Of a stretch of DNA of 64,000 bases, positions 17,004 to 25,282 are shown one piece after another; the stretch's first letter is position 1; every line of letters begins with the position of its first letter. A model generated the notes under the pieces. It saw only the letters and a program-made list of their open reading frames with translations. It was not told the origin of the DNA and did not search any database. Source of the DNA: Bacteroidota bacterium (GTDB lineage Bacteria > Bacteroidota > Bacteroidia > Bacteroidales > JACABE01). The DNA lies in assembly GCA_026391675.1 (NCBI GenBank), contig JAPLDQ010000012.1, positions 62,001 through 126,000 of the forward strand, read 5' to 3'. Made by a program: the position numbers and the translations under genes.

Positions 17004-18095
17004 TTACAAGTAATGTATTGGATTTGTATTTTTTTCTGAAATTAAAACTGCAAAATTAGGAAATTTTTTTGAAATAATTGAATATAATAATTCTTTTGTA
17101 AACTGTTCACTTTCATAATGTCCAATATCAGCGATAATTAAATGTTTTTCCGCTTCAAAAAAATCATGATATTTTACATCTCCTGTAACAAAAACATCAG
17201 CACCCATTGCAATAGCATCATGAATCAGAAAACTACCTGCACCACCGCATAAAGCTACTTTTTTAACGGCATTTCCCAATAAAGCCGTATGTCTTATACA
17301 TTTGGTATTTGTTATTGTTTTTAGTTTTTGTAAAAAAGACAGCTCATCTGTTTCTTCAACTTCGCCTATAACGCCGCTTCCGACTGTATTTAACTGATTC
17401 TCCAGATTGTAGATATCATAGGCTACTTCTTCGTAAGGATGCTTGTTAAATAAGGCTTTTAAAATTTTACTCTCAAGCCAGGCAGGATAAACCGTTTCTA
17501 TCCTGATTTCATTTTCTGTGTGAAGTTCGTTAATATTACCAACAAAAGGGCTTGCATTATCCAATGCCCTAAAACTACCTTCACCGGCAATATTGAAACT
17601 GCAACTATCATAATTACCAATATGTCCTGCTCCTGCCTCAAAAAGTGCAATTTTAACTGTTTCAGCATGAGAAGGCGGACAGAAACACACTAATTTACGT
17701 AATAAATTGGTTTTAGGCTGTAATTTCCTGACATTTTTCAGATTCAATTTTTCAGCAAATATCTTATTAACACCGGCTTCAGCATTGTCAAGGTTGGTAT
17801 GCGCAGCATAAATAGCAATATTGTGTTGTATCGCTTTTACAATGATTCTTTCCACCTCATTTTTATCATTCAGCTTTTTTATTCCTTTGAAAATTAGGGG
17901 ATGATGTGAAATTACAAGCTTGCAGTTCTTTTCTATGGCTTCTTCCAGAACTTCTTCAGTTATATCGAGGCAAATAAGGGCTTTTTCAACAGCTGCATTT
18001 TTATTTCCAATAATAAGGCCTGAATTATCATAACTTTCCTGATATGAAAGCGGTGCAATGCTTTCGATTAAATCTGTAATATCTTTTAACAACAT
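17004..18095 (-). CDS. Nif3-like dinuclear metal-centre protein
   Basis: This 363-residue protein belongs to the YbgI/YqfO/Nif3 family. The metal-site histidines appear in VISHHPLIFKG, AAHTNLDN and, near the end, IADIGHYESEQFTKELL. Between the two halves (about 125-230) is the inserted PII/CutA-like domain seen in the longer YqfO form (AGAGHIGNYDSCSFN...HPYEEVAYDIY). The biochemical function is unsettled; annotations as GTP cyclohydrolase type 2 are weakly supported. It begins the operon that continues into the zinc-ribbon gene. Confidence 0.95.
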   Translation of the reverse strand: MLLKDITDLIESIAPLSYQESYDNSGLIIGNKNAAVEKALICLDITEEVLEEAIEKNCKLVISHHPLIFKGIKKLNDKNEVERIIVKAIQHNIAIYAAHTNLDNAEAGVNKIFAEKLNLKNVRKLQPKTNLLRKLVCFCPPSHAETVKIALFEAGAGHIGNYDSCSFNIAGEGSFRALDNASPFVGNINELHTENEIRIETVYPAWLESKILKALFNKHPYEEVAYDIYNLENQLNTVGSGVIGEVEETDELSFLQKLKTITNTKCIRHTALLGNAVKKVALCGGAGSFLIHDAIAMGADVFVTGDVKYHDFFEAEKHLIIADIGHYESEQFTKELLYSIISKKFPNFAVLISEKNTNPIHYL

Positions 18096-18215
18096 CTTTT
18101 TTATTTTAATTTGAGCTTGTAAAGTTATAAAATCAAATGCAAGAACGTTAAAAATGCAGGGAAATTATTTTAGCTGACAGTATTTTCAAAATTTCGATGC
18201 TATTATAAATTTCCT

Positions 18216-18223
18216 TAATTTCG
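18216..18223 (+). promoter_or_regulatory. Possible -7 element of pnuC
   Basis: TAATTTCG is a one-base variant of TAnnTTTG, with TTCG 19 bases before it (18193-18196). It lies 56 bases before the pnuC start. Confidence 0.3.
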
Positions 18224-18245
18224 CAAACTAAATTAATTACGAATT

Positions 18246-18278
18246 ACGAATAGCCAACAGCCAATAACCAATAACCAA
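18246..18278 (+). repeat. CCAATAA tandem repeat touching the pnuC start
   Basis: The words GCCAACA, GCCAATAA, CCAATAA and CCAA run directly into ATG at 18279. A related repeat touches the start of the next gene at 19053. Confidence 0.7.
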
Positions 18279-18881
18279 ATGGAGACTATAACCTCTACTC
18301 TTTACCAGAATATCCTCAACACCAGCTATGTCGAAATAGTTGCCGTTTTTTTTGGCTTACTCAGTGTCTGGTATGCCCGTAACGAAAATATCAGGGTTTT
18401 CCCAACCGGCTTGATTAATGTTGGTTTATCTGTTTACATTTTTCTGATTTCAAAATGTTATGCCAATATGGGTATCAATGCTTATTTTGTTGTGATGAGC
18501 ATTTACGGATGGTACCATTGGGCTAAGAAAGATAAAAATAAAAAACAGCTTGCCATAACCCGTTGCAATAATAAGGAATACATTATAAATGCTGCATTGT
18601 TTCTGGTTTCACTTGTTGTTTTATATTTTGTACTTAAACCCCAAACCGATAGTAAAATTCGAATACTCGATTCAATTACATCCTCTTTTTATATAGTAGC
18701 CATGTGGCTGCAGACACGTAAAAAACTCGAAAGCTGGACTTTCTGGATAATTGGTGATTTACTCATTTTACCTCTTTTAATTTATCAGGGTTTGCTCTTT
18801 TTAGGATTTCAGTATCTTGTATTTCTGATTATTGCTACTTCCGGTTATTTTGAGTGGAGGAAGAAAGTAATTAAAAATTAG
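18279..18881 (+). CDS. pnuC: Nicotinamide riboside transporter PnuC
   Basis: This 200-residue membrane protein has about seven hydrophobic segments. The family signature residues include WYARNENIRVFPTGLINV near the N-terminus, YGWYHWAKK in the middle, and WTFWIIGDLLILPLLIYQGL near the end. PnuC carries nicotinamide riboside by facilitated diffusion, with phosphorylation trapping it inside. The following gene encodes a NadR-type kinase that would do this, which favours nicotinamide riboside over thiamine (PnuT) as the substrate. Confidence 0.92.
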   Translation: METITSTLYQNILNTSYVEIVAVFFGLLSVWYARNENIRVFPTGLINVGLSVYIFLISKCYANMGINAYFVVMSIYGWYHWAKKDKNKKQLAITRCNNKEYIINAALFLVSLVVLYFVLKPQTDSKIRILDSITSSFYIVAMWLQTRKKLESWTFWIIGDLLILPLLIYQGLLFLGFQYLVFLIIATSGYFEWRKKVIKN

Positions 18882-19052
18882 GAATCTGGAATTAGGAATT
18901 AATTAGCAATTAGCAATGAGTAATGAGTAATTAAAAATCAGCGAAAATCAGTAATAATCAGTGTCTTCAGCATGCTATTTTTTTTATCACTTGTCTCTTA
19001 TCGCTTGCCACTTAATAACCTAATAACTTAATAACCAATAACTAATAACTAA
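18882..19052 (+). repeat. Degenerate short-repeat spacer between pnuC and the kinase gene
   Basis: It holds GGAATTAGGAATTA, TTAGCAATTAGCAATG, GTAATGAGTAAT, AAAATCAG words, then CTAATAACTTAATAACCAATAACTA words ending at the next ATG. No gene or clear terminator was found here. Confidence 0.65.
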
Positions 19053-19565
19053 ATGACCAAACGTATTGCCATTACAGGACCTGAATCAACCGGAAAAAGC
19101 CAGTTAGCTGAAGAATTGGCAGCACATTACCATACTTTATTTGTGGCCGAATATGCCCGTGAATATATTGAAAAACTCGACCGGCAATATACCTACGATG
19201 ATGTGCTGGAAATAGCCAAAGGCCAACTGCTAAGGGAAAATGAAGCAGCAAATGCAGCAAATGCCCTATTATTCTGTGATACCGATTTTACAGTTACGAA
19301 GATCTGGTGCGATTATAAGTATAAACAATGCCACGACTGGATAAACGGGCAATTTGTCAGCCATACATACGATATATATTTACTCTGCAGTACTGATTTA
19401 CCATGGGAATACGATGCACAGCGCGAAAACCCCAACGAAAGGGAAGAACTTTTTCAGCATTATCTCAAAACATTAACGGATAATGGTTTTCCTTTTGCAA
19501 TTATCAACGGTACAGGTGCTGAAAGATTACAAAATGCCATTAAAGCTGTTGATAAATTAATTTAA
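19053..19565 (+). CDS. NadR-type ribosylnicotinamide kinase-like ATPase
   Basis: This 170-residue P-loop protein matches the C-terminal kinase domain of NadR and lacks the nucleotidyltransferase and repressor domains. Walker A is GPESTGKS at 8-15. Further blocks are VAEYAREYI, LLFCDTDFTVTKIWCDYKY and YLLCSTDLPWEYDAQRENP. It should phosphorylate nicotinamide riboside to NMN for NAD salvage. The position right after pnuC supports that import-and-trap role. Whether the two genes share one transcript is uncertain because 171 bases of repetitive sequence separate them. Confidence 0.9.
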   Translation: MTKRIAITGPESTGKSQLAEELAAHYHTLFVAEYAREYIEKLDRQYTYDDVLEIAKGQLLRENEAANAANALLFCDTDFTVTKIWCDYKYKQCHDWINGQFVSHTYDIYLLCSTDLPWEYDAQRENPNEREELFQHYLKTLTDNGFPFAIINGTGAERLQNAIKAVDKLI

Positions 19566-19604
19566 ATTATTTTCATTTTCTATTTATTCTGAATTATTTC
19601 AGTC

Positions 19605-19612
19605 TATCTTTG
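19605..19612 (+). promoter_or_regulatory. Candidate -7 element upstream of the first T9SS cargo gene
   Basis: TATCTTTG matches TAnnTTTG. A 141-base leader with no reading frame would precede the ATG at 19753. Confidence 0.4.
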
Positions 19613-19752
19613 TTAAATAATTAACAAAAGTTACAACCTTTTTTTGAATTTTTGCGTCTATACTAAAACACAGTTGCAAGTCTTAAATTAAGACTTCAAA
19701 TCTGCAATTTCTTCATATTAAGAAACAGCTTTTATCACTAAATAATGAGAAA

Positions 19753-20823
19753 ATGAAAAAAATTCTACCAATTCTGATTTTATTATCGTTACGGTTATGT
19801 GCCTTTACGCAAGCACCCGTATTGGATTCAGCTAATATTGTCCATAAAGACGGTGACAGTATTTTTTACTGGGATGGAAACATAAATTATTATGATCCGG
19901 GTAATTCAGGAGCTAATGTATTCTGGGATTTTTCTTCTGTTAATTTTACCATTCCCGTTACAAGTCCTGCTCAGTTAACATACTCAATGATTTATTCTGA
20001 TCCACCGACGTATTATCCAACCGGATGTAATTTAGTTGATTTTTCAATGTCACCTGTTGGTAATGAAATTAAAAGGTATTACCTTGCCGATATAAATAAA
20101 TTAGTTGCAATGGGTGAAGCAACAACTCCTGTTGCAGAGGCATATTATTTGCCATCCAGGTACATTTTTAAATTTCCATTTACCTATCTTTCAGGATTTT
20201 TAGATTCAACAAATTATCAGTCTGATTTTCAACCTGGTCCAAATACTACTAAACATAATAGAAAATTTCATTACAGTGTTGTTGCTGACGGATGGGGCAG
20301 TCTGAAAATATTAAATAAAACACATACCAATGTCATAAGAGTAAGAACCATCAACCAATGGACAGACACTTCAACTTTGTATTCTAATAACATTCCGTAT
20401 TTTACAAATAGTTATTATGGAATCGACACAATTTATTCATGGTATAAACCAAACACCTATGAGGCTTTACTATCAATGAGTACCGGCTGGCAGGACAGCA
20501 GTGGTGTCTGGATAAACCATAAAAGTGGATATATTTCACCTTATGGTCTGGAGTATTTACCGTGTTTTGTCGGAGTTAATGAAAACACTATTTTCAAAAA
20601 TATTTCAGTTTCACCCAATCCGGCCAGGGAATTCTTTAACGTTTATACAAATGAAAGAATAAGCAGGGTTGAAGTGCTTGATTTTCGTGGTATTTTATTA
20701 AAAACCTTTCTCAAACCTAAAGTATCAGAAGAATATTATGTTGGTAATCTTCTAAAAGGGCTTTATTTTGTAAGAATATATGCTGAGGGTATGGTAGATA
20801 CCTTTAAATTAGTGAAATATTAG
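19753..20823 (+). CDS. T9SS type A cargo protein of unknown function
   Basis: This 356-residue secreted protein has a signal peptide ending near CAFTQ. It carries a beta-rich body of about 260 residues in which I recognise no known domain, and a C-terminal sorting domain. The last starts at about 285 (ISVSPNPAREFFNVYT), continues through VEVLDFRGILLKTF and ends GLYFVRIYAEGMVDTFKLVKY. The domain targets proteins through the Type IX system to the surface or medium. The C-terminal domain closely matches that of the protein at 23063, evidence of duplication within the cluster. Confidence 0.88.
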   Translation: MKKILPILILLSLRLCAFTQAPVLDSANIVHKDGDSIFYWDGNINYYDPGNSGANVFWDFSSVNFTIPVTSPAQLTYSMIYSDPPTYYPTGCNLVDFSMSPVGNEIKRYYLADINKLVAMGEATTPVAEAYYLPSRYIFKFPFTYLSGFLDSTNYQSDFQPGPNTTKHNRKFHYSVVADGWGSLKILNKTHTNVIRVRTINQWTDTSTLYSNNIPYFTNSYYGIDTIYSWYKPNTYEALLSMSTGWQDSSGVWINHKSGYISPYGLEYLPCFVGVNENTIFKNISVSPNPAREFFNVYTNERISRVEVLDFRGILLKTFLKPKVSEEYYVGNLLKGLYFVRIYAEGMVDTFKLVKY

Positions 20824-20946
20824 AATATATGACTTGGTTTTTTAATAGAATTTATGAAATAGCCATAAGAATAACATTCAAATCAACCTACAATGATTTT
20901 ATAATATGGCGTATTCCATGTGACTTAAAAAAAAAATTAATACCAC

Positions 20947-23058
20947 ATGAAAAGAACTTTACTTTTAGTTATTACAGCATTTTTACTTAATCATTCTTAT
21001 GCTCAGCTTACAGCTGCTTCTTCCAATTATACTAACATAGAACTTTTTGTAAATAATATATTCGTTGGAACCGGAGTAAGTATCAGTAATGTTACTTTTA
21101 ATGGTTCATACGGAAATAATTGGAATACCTTTGGTTCTTTTACAACTGGTCTGGTTCAGACTAATCTTGGTATGAACAGTGGTCTATTATTGGCAACAGG
21201 TGGAGTTTCAGGAGCTGGGGGCCCCAACAATAGTGGAGGATATACATTAGCAGTTTCGCCAACTACACCAGTTATGTCAGATACTGATTTATTAGCTATT
21301 GTTGATACGAGTATATTTTCTTTAAAAGATGCAGCAATCCTGGAATTTGATTTTATTCCTTATGCTGATACCATTAGTTTCAACTACGTTTTTGGATCAG
21401 ATGAATACCCTGAATATATAAATTCCTTTAAAGATGCATTTGCATTTTTTATCAGCGGCTTAAATCCTTCAGGAGGTAATTATTTTAAAAAAAATATTGC
21501 ATTATTTCCTGGTACAAATATCCCTGTTAGCATTCATAATTTAAATAACGGGACTGCTAACACAGGACCTTGTGTGAACTGCCAATATTACATTAATAAT
21601 ACCGGAGGGACTGGTATACAAGCAGATGGATTTACAACAGTATTAAAAGCTTCGGCCAATGTTGTTCCTTTCACGACTTATCATTTAAAAATAGTTATTG
21701 CCGATGCAAATGATCAGGTATTAGATTCATGGCTGTTTTTGGAAGCCAACAGTTTTTCAACCAACGCACCTTCAATATCTGTAAGCTATTCAAATCAGTA
21801 TGTAAAACCTATGGCAATTGAAGGTTGTAATAATGCCAACATTAAATTTAAAATTCCCAAAGCATTAACAAATACGGTAACTATTCCGCTAATAATTTCC
21901 GGCACAGCTATTAATGGTATTGATTATCAACTAATTCCGGATACTGTTTATATATTGCCCGGTCAAACAAGTTTAAATTTAACTATAGTTCCGCTAACAG
22001 ATAATATTAACGAGCCTATTGAAACCGTAATTATTAAAACCAATAGCCCCTTATTTACTGGCTTTGCAGATTCTGTTCAGATTAATATTTTTAACAGAGA
22101 ACCTATTTTACTGAATGTAAGTAATGACACTACGATTTGTCAGGATTATTTTGCACCAAATAATTTACAAATTTATGTAATTGCAAACGGAGGTTCGGGT
22201 TCGTTAACATATTCATGGCAACCTTACTATTTATTGAATTCAGATACAATTCCAAATCCTGTTGCTACTCCTGTTACAACTACTCAATTTAATGTTTTTG
22301 TAACGGATACAACCGGATGTCAGGGTTCAACGTCATCTGTTGTGATAACGGTAAATGAAACGCCTCAAATCAGTTATTTGTATGAACATAATTCAGGATG
22401 CCTTCCCTTTACATTAACTATTCAAAATCAAACAACGCCATTAAATTCAACATTCATTTGGACTTTTGGTGACGGGAGTACATCAGATGTAAGGGATCCA
22501 TCTCATACTTATCAAAATTCGGGAATTTATACGATAATAGTTAAAGCTTATACCGATAAAGGTTGCTTTTCAAAATATACTGATTCATCAGCGATACAAG
22601 TATTTGGCGTGAAAACACCAACAATTATAAAAATTGGTGATACTTTGATTGCTATCGATAACAATTATGTGTTTCAATGGTATAAAAATGACACAATAAT
22701 TCAGGGAGCTGTCAGCTATTTTTATATTCCTGCTGAAACCGGATATTACAGTGTAATTGCCCAGGATTATACCAGTTGTTATTCTTTGCCATCCAATAAA
22801 ATTTTATCACCAGATATAAACCTTTTAATAAACAATAACAATATCTTTCCAAATCCCAGCTATGATTATTTTGGTTTTAAATACAATCTCATTGTAAAAC
22901 AAATTGATGTATTTGATTTGAACGGGAAGCAAATCAAGCATTTTAATTATGATTTATCCAATATATACGATATAAGTGAATTATCTAAAGGATTGTATTT
23001 TATTAAAATTCAATATGATGAGAATAAAATGGATGTACTAAAATTAATAAAGTATTAA
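20947..23058 (+). CDS. T9SS cargo with choice-of-anchor L, Calx-beta-like and PKD domains
   Basis: This 703-residue secreted protein starts with a signal peptide (cleavage near SYAQ). Residues about 20-270 form a choice-of-anchor L domain, with its hallmark VFGSDEYPEYI. A Calx-beta-like domain follows (about 275-385, ending in PLTDNINEPIETVII). An Ig-like segment and a PKD domain come next (about 470-560, with FGDGSTSDVRDPSHTYQNSG). After an Ig-like stretch it ends in a type A sorting domain (IFPNPSYDYFGF...GLYFIKIQYDENKMDVLKLIKY). These proteins are usually adhesive or matrix components. It is separated from the next cargo gene by only 4 bases. Confidence 0.9.
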   Translation: MKRTLLLVITAFLLNHSYAQLTAASSNYTNIELFVNNIFVGTGVSISNVTFNGSYGNNWNTFGSFTTGLVQTNLGMNSGLLLATGGVSGAGGPNNSGGYTLAVSPTTPVMSDTDLLAIVDTSIFSLKDAAILEFDFIPYADTISFNYVFGSDEYPEYINSFKDAFAFFISGLNPSGGNYFKKNIALFPGTNIPVSIHNLNNGTANTGPCVNCQYYINNTGGTGIQADGFTTVLKASANVVPFTTYHLKIVIADANDQVLDSWLFLEANSFSTNAPSISVSYSNQYVKPMAIEGCNNANIKFKIPKALTNTVTIPLIISGTAINGIDYQLIPDTVYILPGQTSLNLTIVPLTDNINEPIETVIIKTNSPLFTGFADSVQINIFNREPILLNVSNDTTICQDYFAPNNLQIYVIANGGSGSLTYSWQPYYLLNSDTIPNPVATPVTTTQFNVFVTDTTGCQGSTSSVVITVNETPQISYLYEHNSGCLPFTLTIQNQTTPLNSTFIWTFGDGSTSDVRDPSHTYQNSGIYTIIVKAYTDKGCFSKYTDSSAIQVFGVKTPTIIKIGDTLIAIDNNYVFQWYKNDTIIQGAVSYFYIPAETGYYSVIAQDYTSCYSLPSNKILSPDINLLINNNNIFPNPSYDYFGFKYNLIVKQIDVFDLNGKQIKHFNYDLSNIYDISELSKGLYFIKIQYDENKMDVLKLIKY

Positions 23059-23062
23059 TCTG

Positions 23063-25279
23063 ATGAAATATATAATTAAACAATTTATTTTTATTTTATT
23101 TATATTTATTAGTGTAAAAACAAATGCTCAGGTAGTTATTCAATCCCAATGCCCGAATGCAGATTTTTCCTATCATGATTTTACAAACTGGAATGGCTGT
23201 TATTGTTTAAGTCATGCTGTTTCATGTTATACAGCGATTATGTATTCTGGGCCACTCTCCAATTGTACACCAATAGCTATACAACCTATAATAAATTGTG
23301 GAACTCAGGGATTTTTATCTACAGGTACCATTGCAAGACCATCATTGCATACCATATTAACTCCATCGGTTGTAAGTTATCCAAACCCTAATAGTCCTTC
23401 ATTAACCGGTTTATATGATTCGCTTACAAATTATAATTTAAGGAAAATACCTGCAACTGTTAATCAGGTCGTGCGGCTTAACAGCTGGATGAATACCTAT
23501 GAAACTTCACAAATGTCATATAAAATCCAGGTTGATACAACTGTTTCCGGATTATTTGTATACAGTTTTGCAGCTGTGCTGGAAAATCCTTCTCATAATT
23601 GTGTTGAACAACCCTATTTTCAGATTCGTATTACTGATACAAATAATATACCTATTAATAATACTTGTGGTAATTTTACTTATGTTTCAGGAACTCCGGG
23701 TTCATATGTTAAAACCTGTACGGCTTTTGGACATACCATAAACTGGTTTGACTGGCAAACGATAGGTTTAAATTTAAAATCTTATCATGGTCAACATATT
23801 AAAATTCATTTTATTGCATCCGATTGTGGAGAAGGAGGACATTTCGGATATGCTTATTTTTATGGTTATAGTGACCCAAGGAATCTCGGGATAGCCTATT
23901 GCCCAGGAAGCACATCAGCTGTAATAACGGCTCCAAGTGGATTTCGTTACAAATGGTTACCTATGGGAGATACCACACAATCCATTACTATTAGCAATCC
24001 AATTGACAGTACAATTTATAAAGTTGTTATTTCATCAAAGTTAAGCAGCACTTGTACAGATACTTTAAGCTGTATGCTTTTACCAAATACTATTCATCCT
24101 GATTTTACGATTACTAATGCATGTGCCGGTTCTCCGGTAACTTTTACCAGAACCACAACATCAAATGTGGCCATAAATAACTGGCGCTGGGATTTTGGGA
24201 ATCCGGGTTCAGCAGACAATAAACAAAATAATGTAATTTCACCGACACATATTTATTCAACAGCAGGCACCTATTATGTAAAATTAGTTGAGGATACTGC
24301 AAGTGCTTGTCCTGATTCAGTAACAAAAACTGTGATTGTTTTTCCTAAACCGGTATTAACTGTTATTGGTGATTCTGTTTGCCAGGGTGATACTGCAAAA
24401 CTCACTGTCAGTGGTGCAAATAAGTATTTGTGGAGTAATGGTGACACGGCACAACAAATATGGGTTCATCCATTTACTACTTATCCAAGTGATACTACTT
24501 TTAATTATAAAGTTATTGGTACAACATCTCATGCATGCAAGGATACTGCGATAGCTAAAGTATTGGTATACAGCCAGGCTCAAATAGCTTATTTGCGTGA
24601 TAAAAGCTTTGGGTGTATTCCTCTTACAATAAATTGGAACAATCAAACAACTCCATTCAACTCAACATTCATGTGGTATTTTGGTGACGGGGATTCTTCA
24701 CTTTTTAGTTCCCCAACTCATACCTATCTAAATTCAGGTTTATATAATGTTACAATTAATGCTTTTACCCCTGAAGGTTGCAAATCATCATTTATTGATT
24801 CTTTTTCAATCCATGTTTTAGAAAGACCATTAACACCTATTATTACAAAACATGGAGATACACTTATTGCTTATGATCCTTTATATACCCAATATCAATG
24901 GTATTTATTTGATACCATTATTCCAGGTGCTAATCAATATTTTTACATTCCCGTTCAGATTGGATATTATTCTGTAATTGCCCAAAATATATGGGGATGT
25001 TTTTCCCTGCCCTCCATAAATGTTTTGTCCATTGATAAATCTGTAATACTATCGAAAACAGCTATTTTAAATAATCCAACCGCAGATTATTTTGGTATTT
25101 ATTTTAACCGCATAGTAACAAGGGTTGATATTCTTGATTACCGTGGCATTTTATTAAAAACTTATCCAAAACGCAATATTGATAATGCCTATTATGTTGG
25201 TGATTTAGCCAAGGGCATATATATTGTAAGAATATATGCCGATGGCCGGATAAATAATCTTAAATTAGTGAAATACTAA
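23063..25279 (+). CDS. T9SS cargo with two PKD domains
   Basis: This 738-residue secreted protein starts with a signal peptide (cleavage near NAQVV). An N-terminal beta-rich region of about 280 residues has paired cysteines and no family I recognise. Two PKD-type domains follow: WRWDFGNPG...SPTHIYSTAG and FMWYFGDGDSS...SPTHTYLNSG. It ends in a sorting domain beginning near TAILNNPTADYFGIYF. The second PKD region and the following Ig-like part parallel the preceding protein, and the C-terminus parallels the protein at 19753. It ends 3 bases from the convergent DUF4139 gene with no terminator visible between. Confidence 0.88.
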   Translation: MKYIIKQFIFILFIFISVKTNAQVVIQSQCPNADFSYHDFTNWNGCYCLSHAVSCYTAIMYSGPLSNCTPIAIQPIINCGTQGFLSTGTIARPSLHTILTPSVVSYPNPNSPSLTGLYDSLTNYNLRKIPATVNQVVRLNSWMNTYETSQMSYKIQVDTTVSGLFVYSFAAVLENPSHNCVEQPYFQIRITDTNNIPINNTCGNFTYVSGTPGSYVKTCTAFGHTINWFDWQTIGLNLKSYHGQHIKIHFIASDCGEGGHFGYAYFYGYSDPRNLGIAYCPGSTSAVITAPSGFRYKWLPMGDTTQSITISNPIDSTIYKVVISSKLSSTCTDTLSCMLLPNTIHPDFTITNACAGSPVTFTRTTTSNVAINNWRWDFGNPGSADNKQNNVISPTHIYSTAGTYYVKLVEDTASACPDSVTKTVIVFPKPVLTVIGDSVCQGDTAKLTVSGANKYLWSNGDTAQQIWVHPFTTYPSDTTFNYKVIGTTSHACKDTAIAKVLVYSQAQIAYLRDKSFGCIPLTINWNNQTTPFNSTFMWYFGDGDSSLFSSPTHTYLNSGLYNVTINAFTPEGCKSSFIDSFSIHVLERPLTPIITKHGDTLIAYDPLYTQYQWYLFDTIIPGANQYFYIPVQIGYYSVIAQNIWGCFSLPSINVLSIDKSVILSKTAILNNPTADYFGIYFNRIVTRVDILDYRGILLKTYPKRNIDNAYYVGDLAKGIYIVRIYADGRINNLKLVKY

Positions 25280-25282
25280 TTA

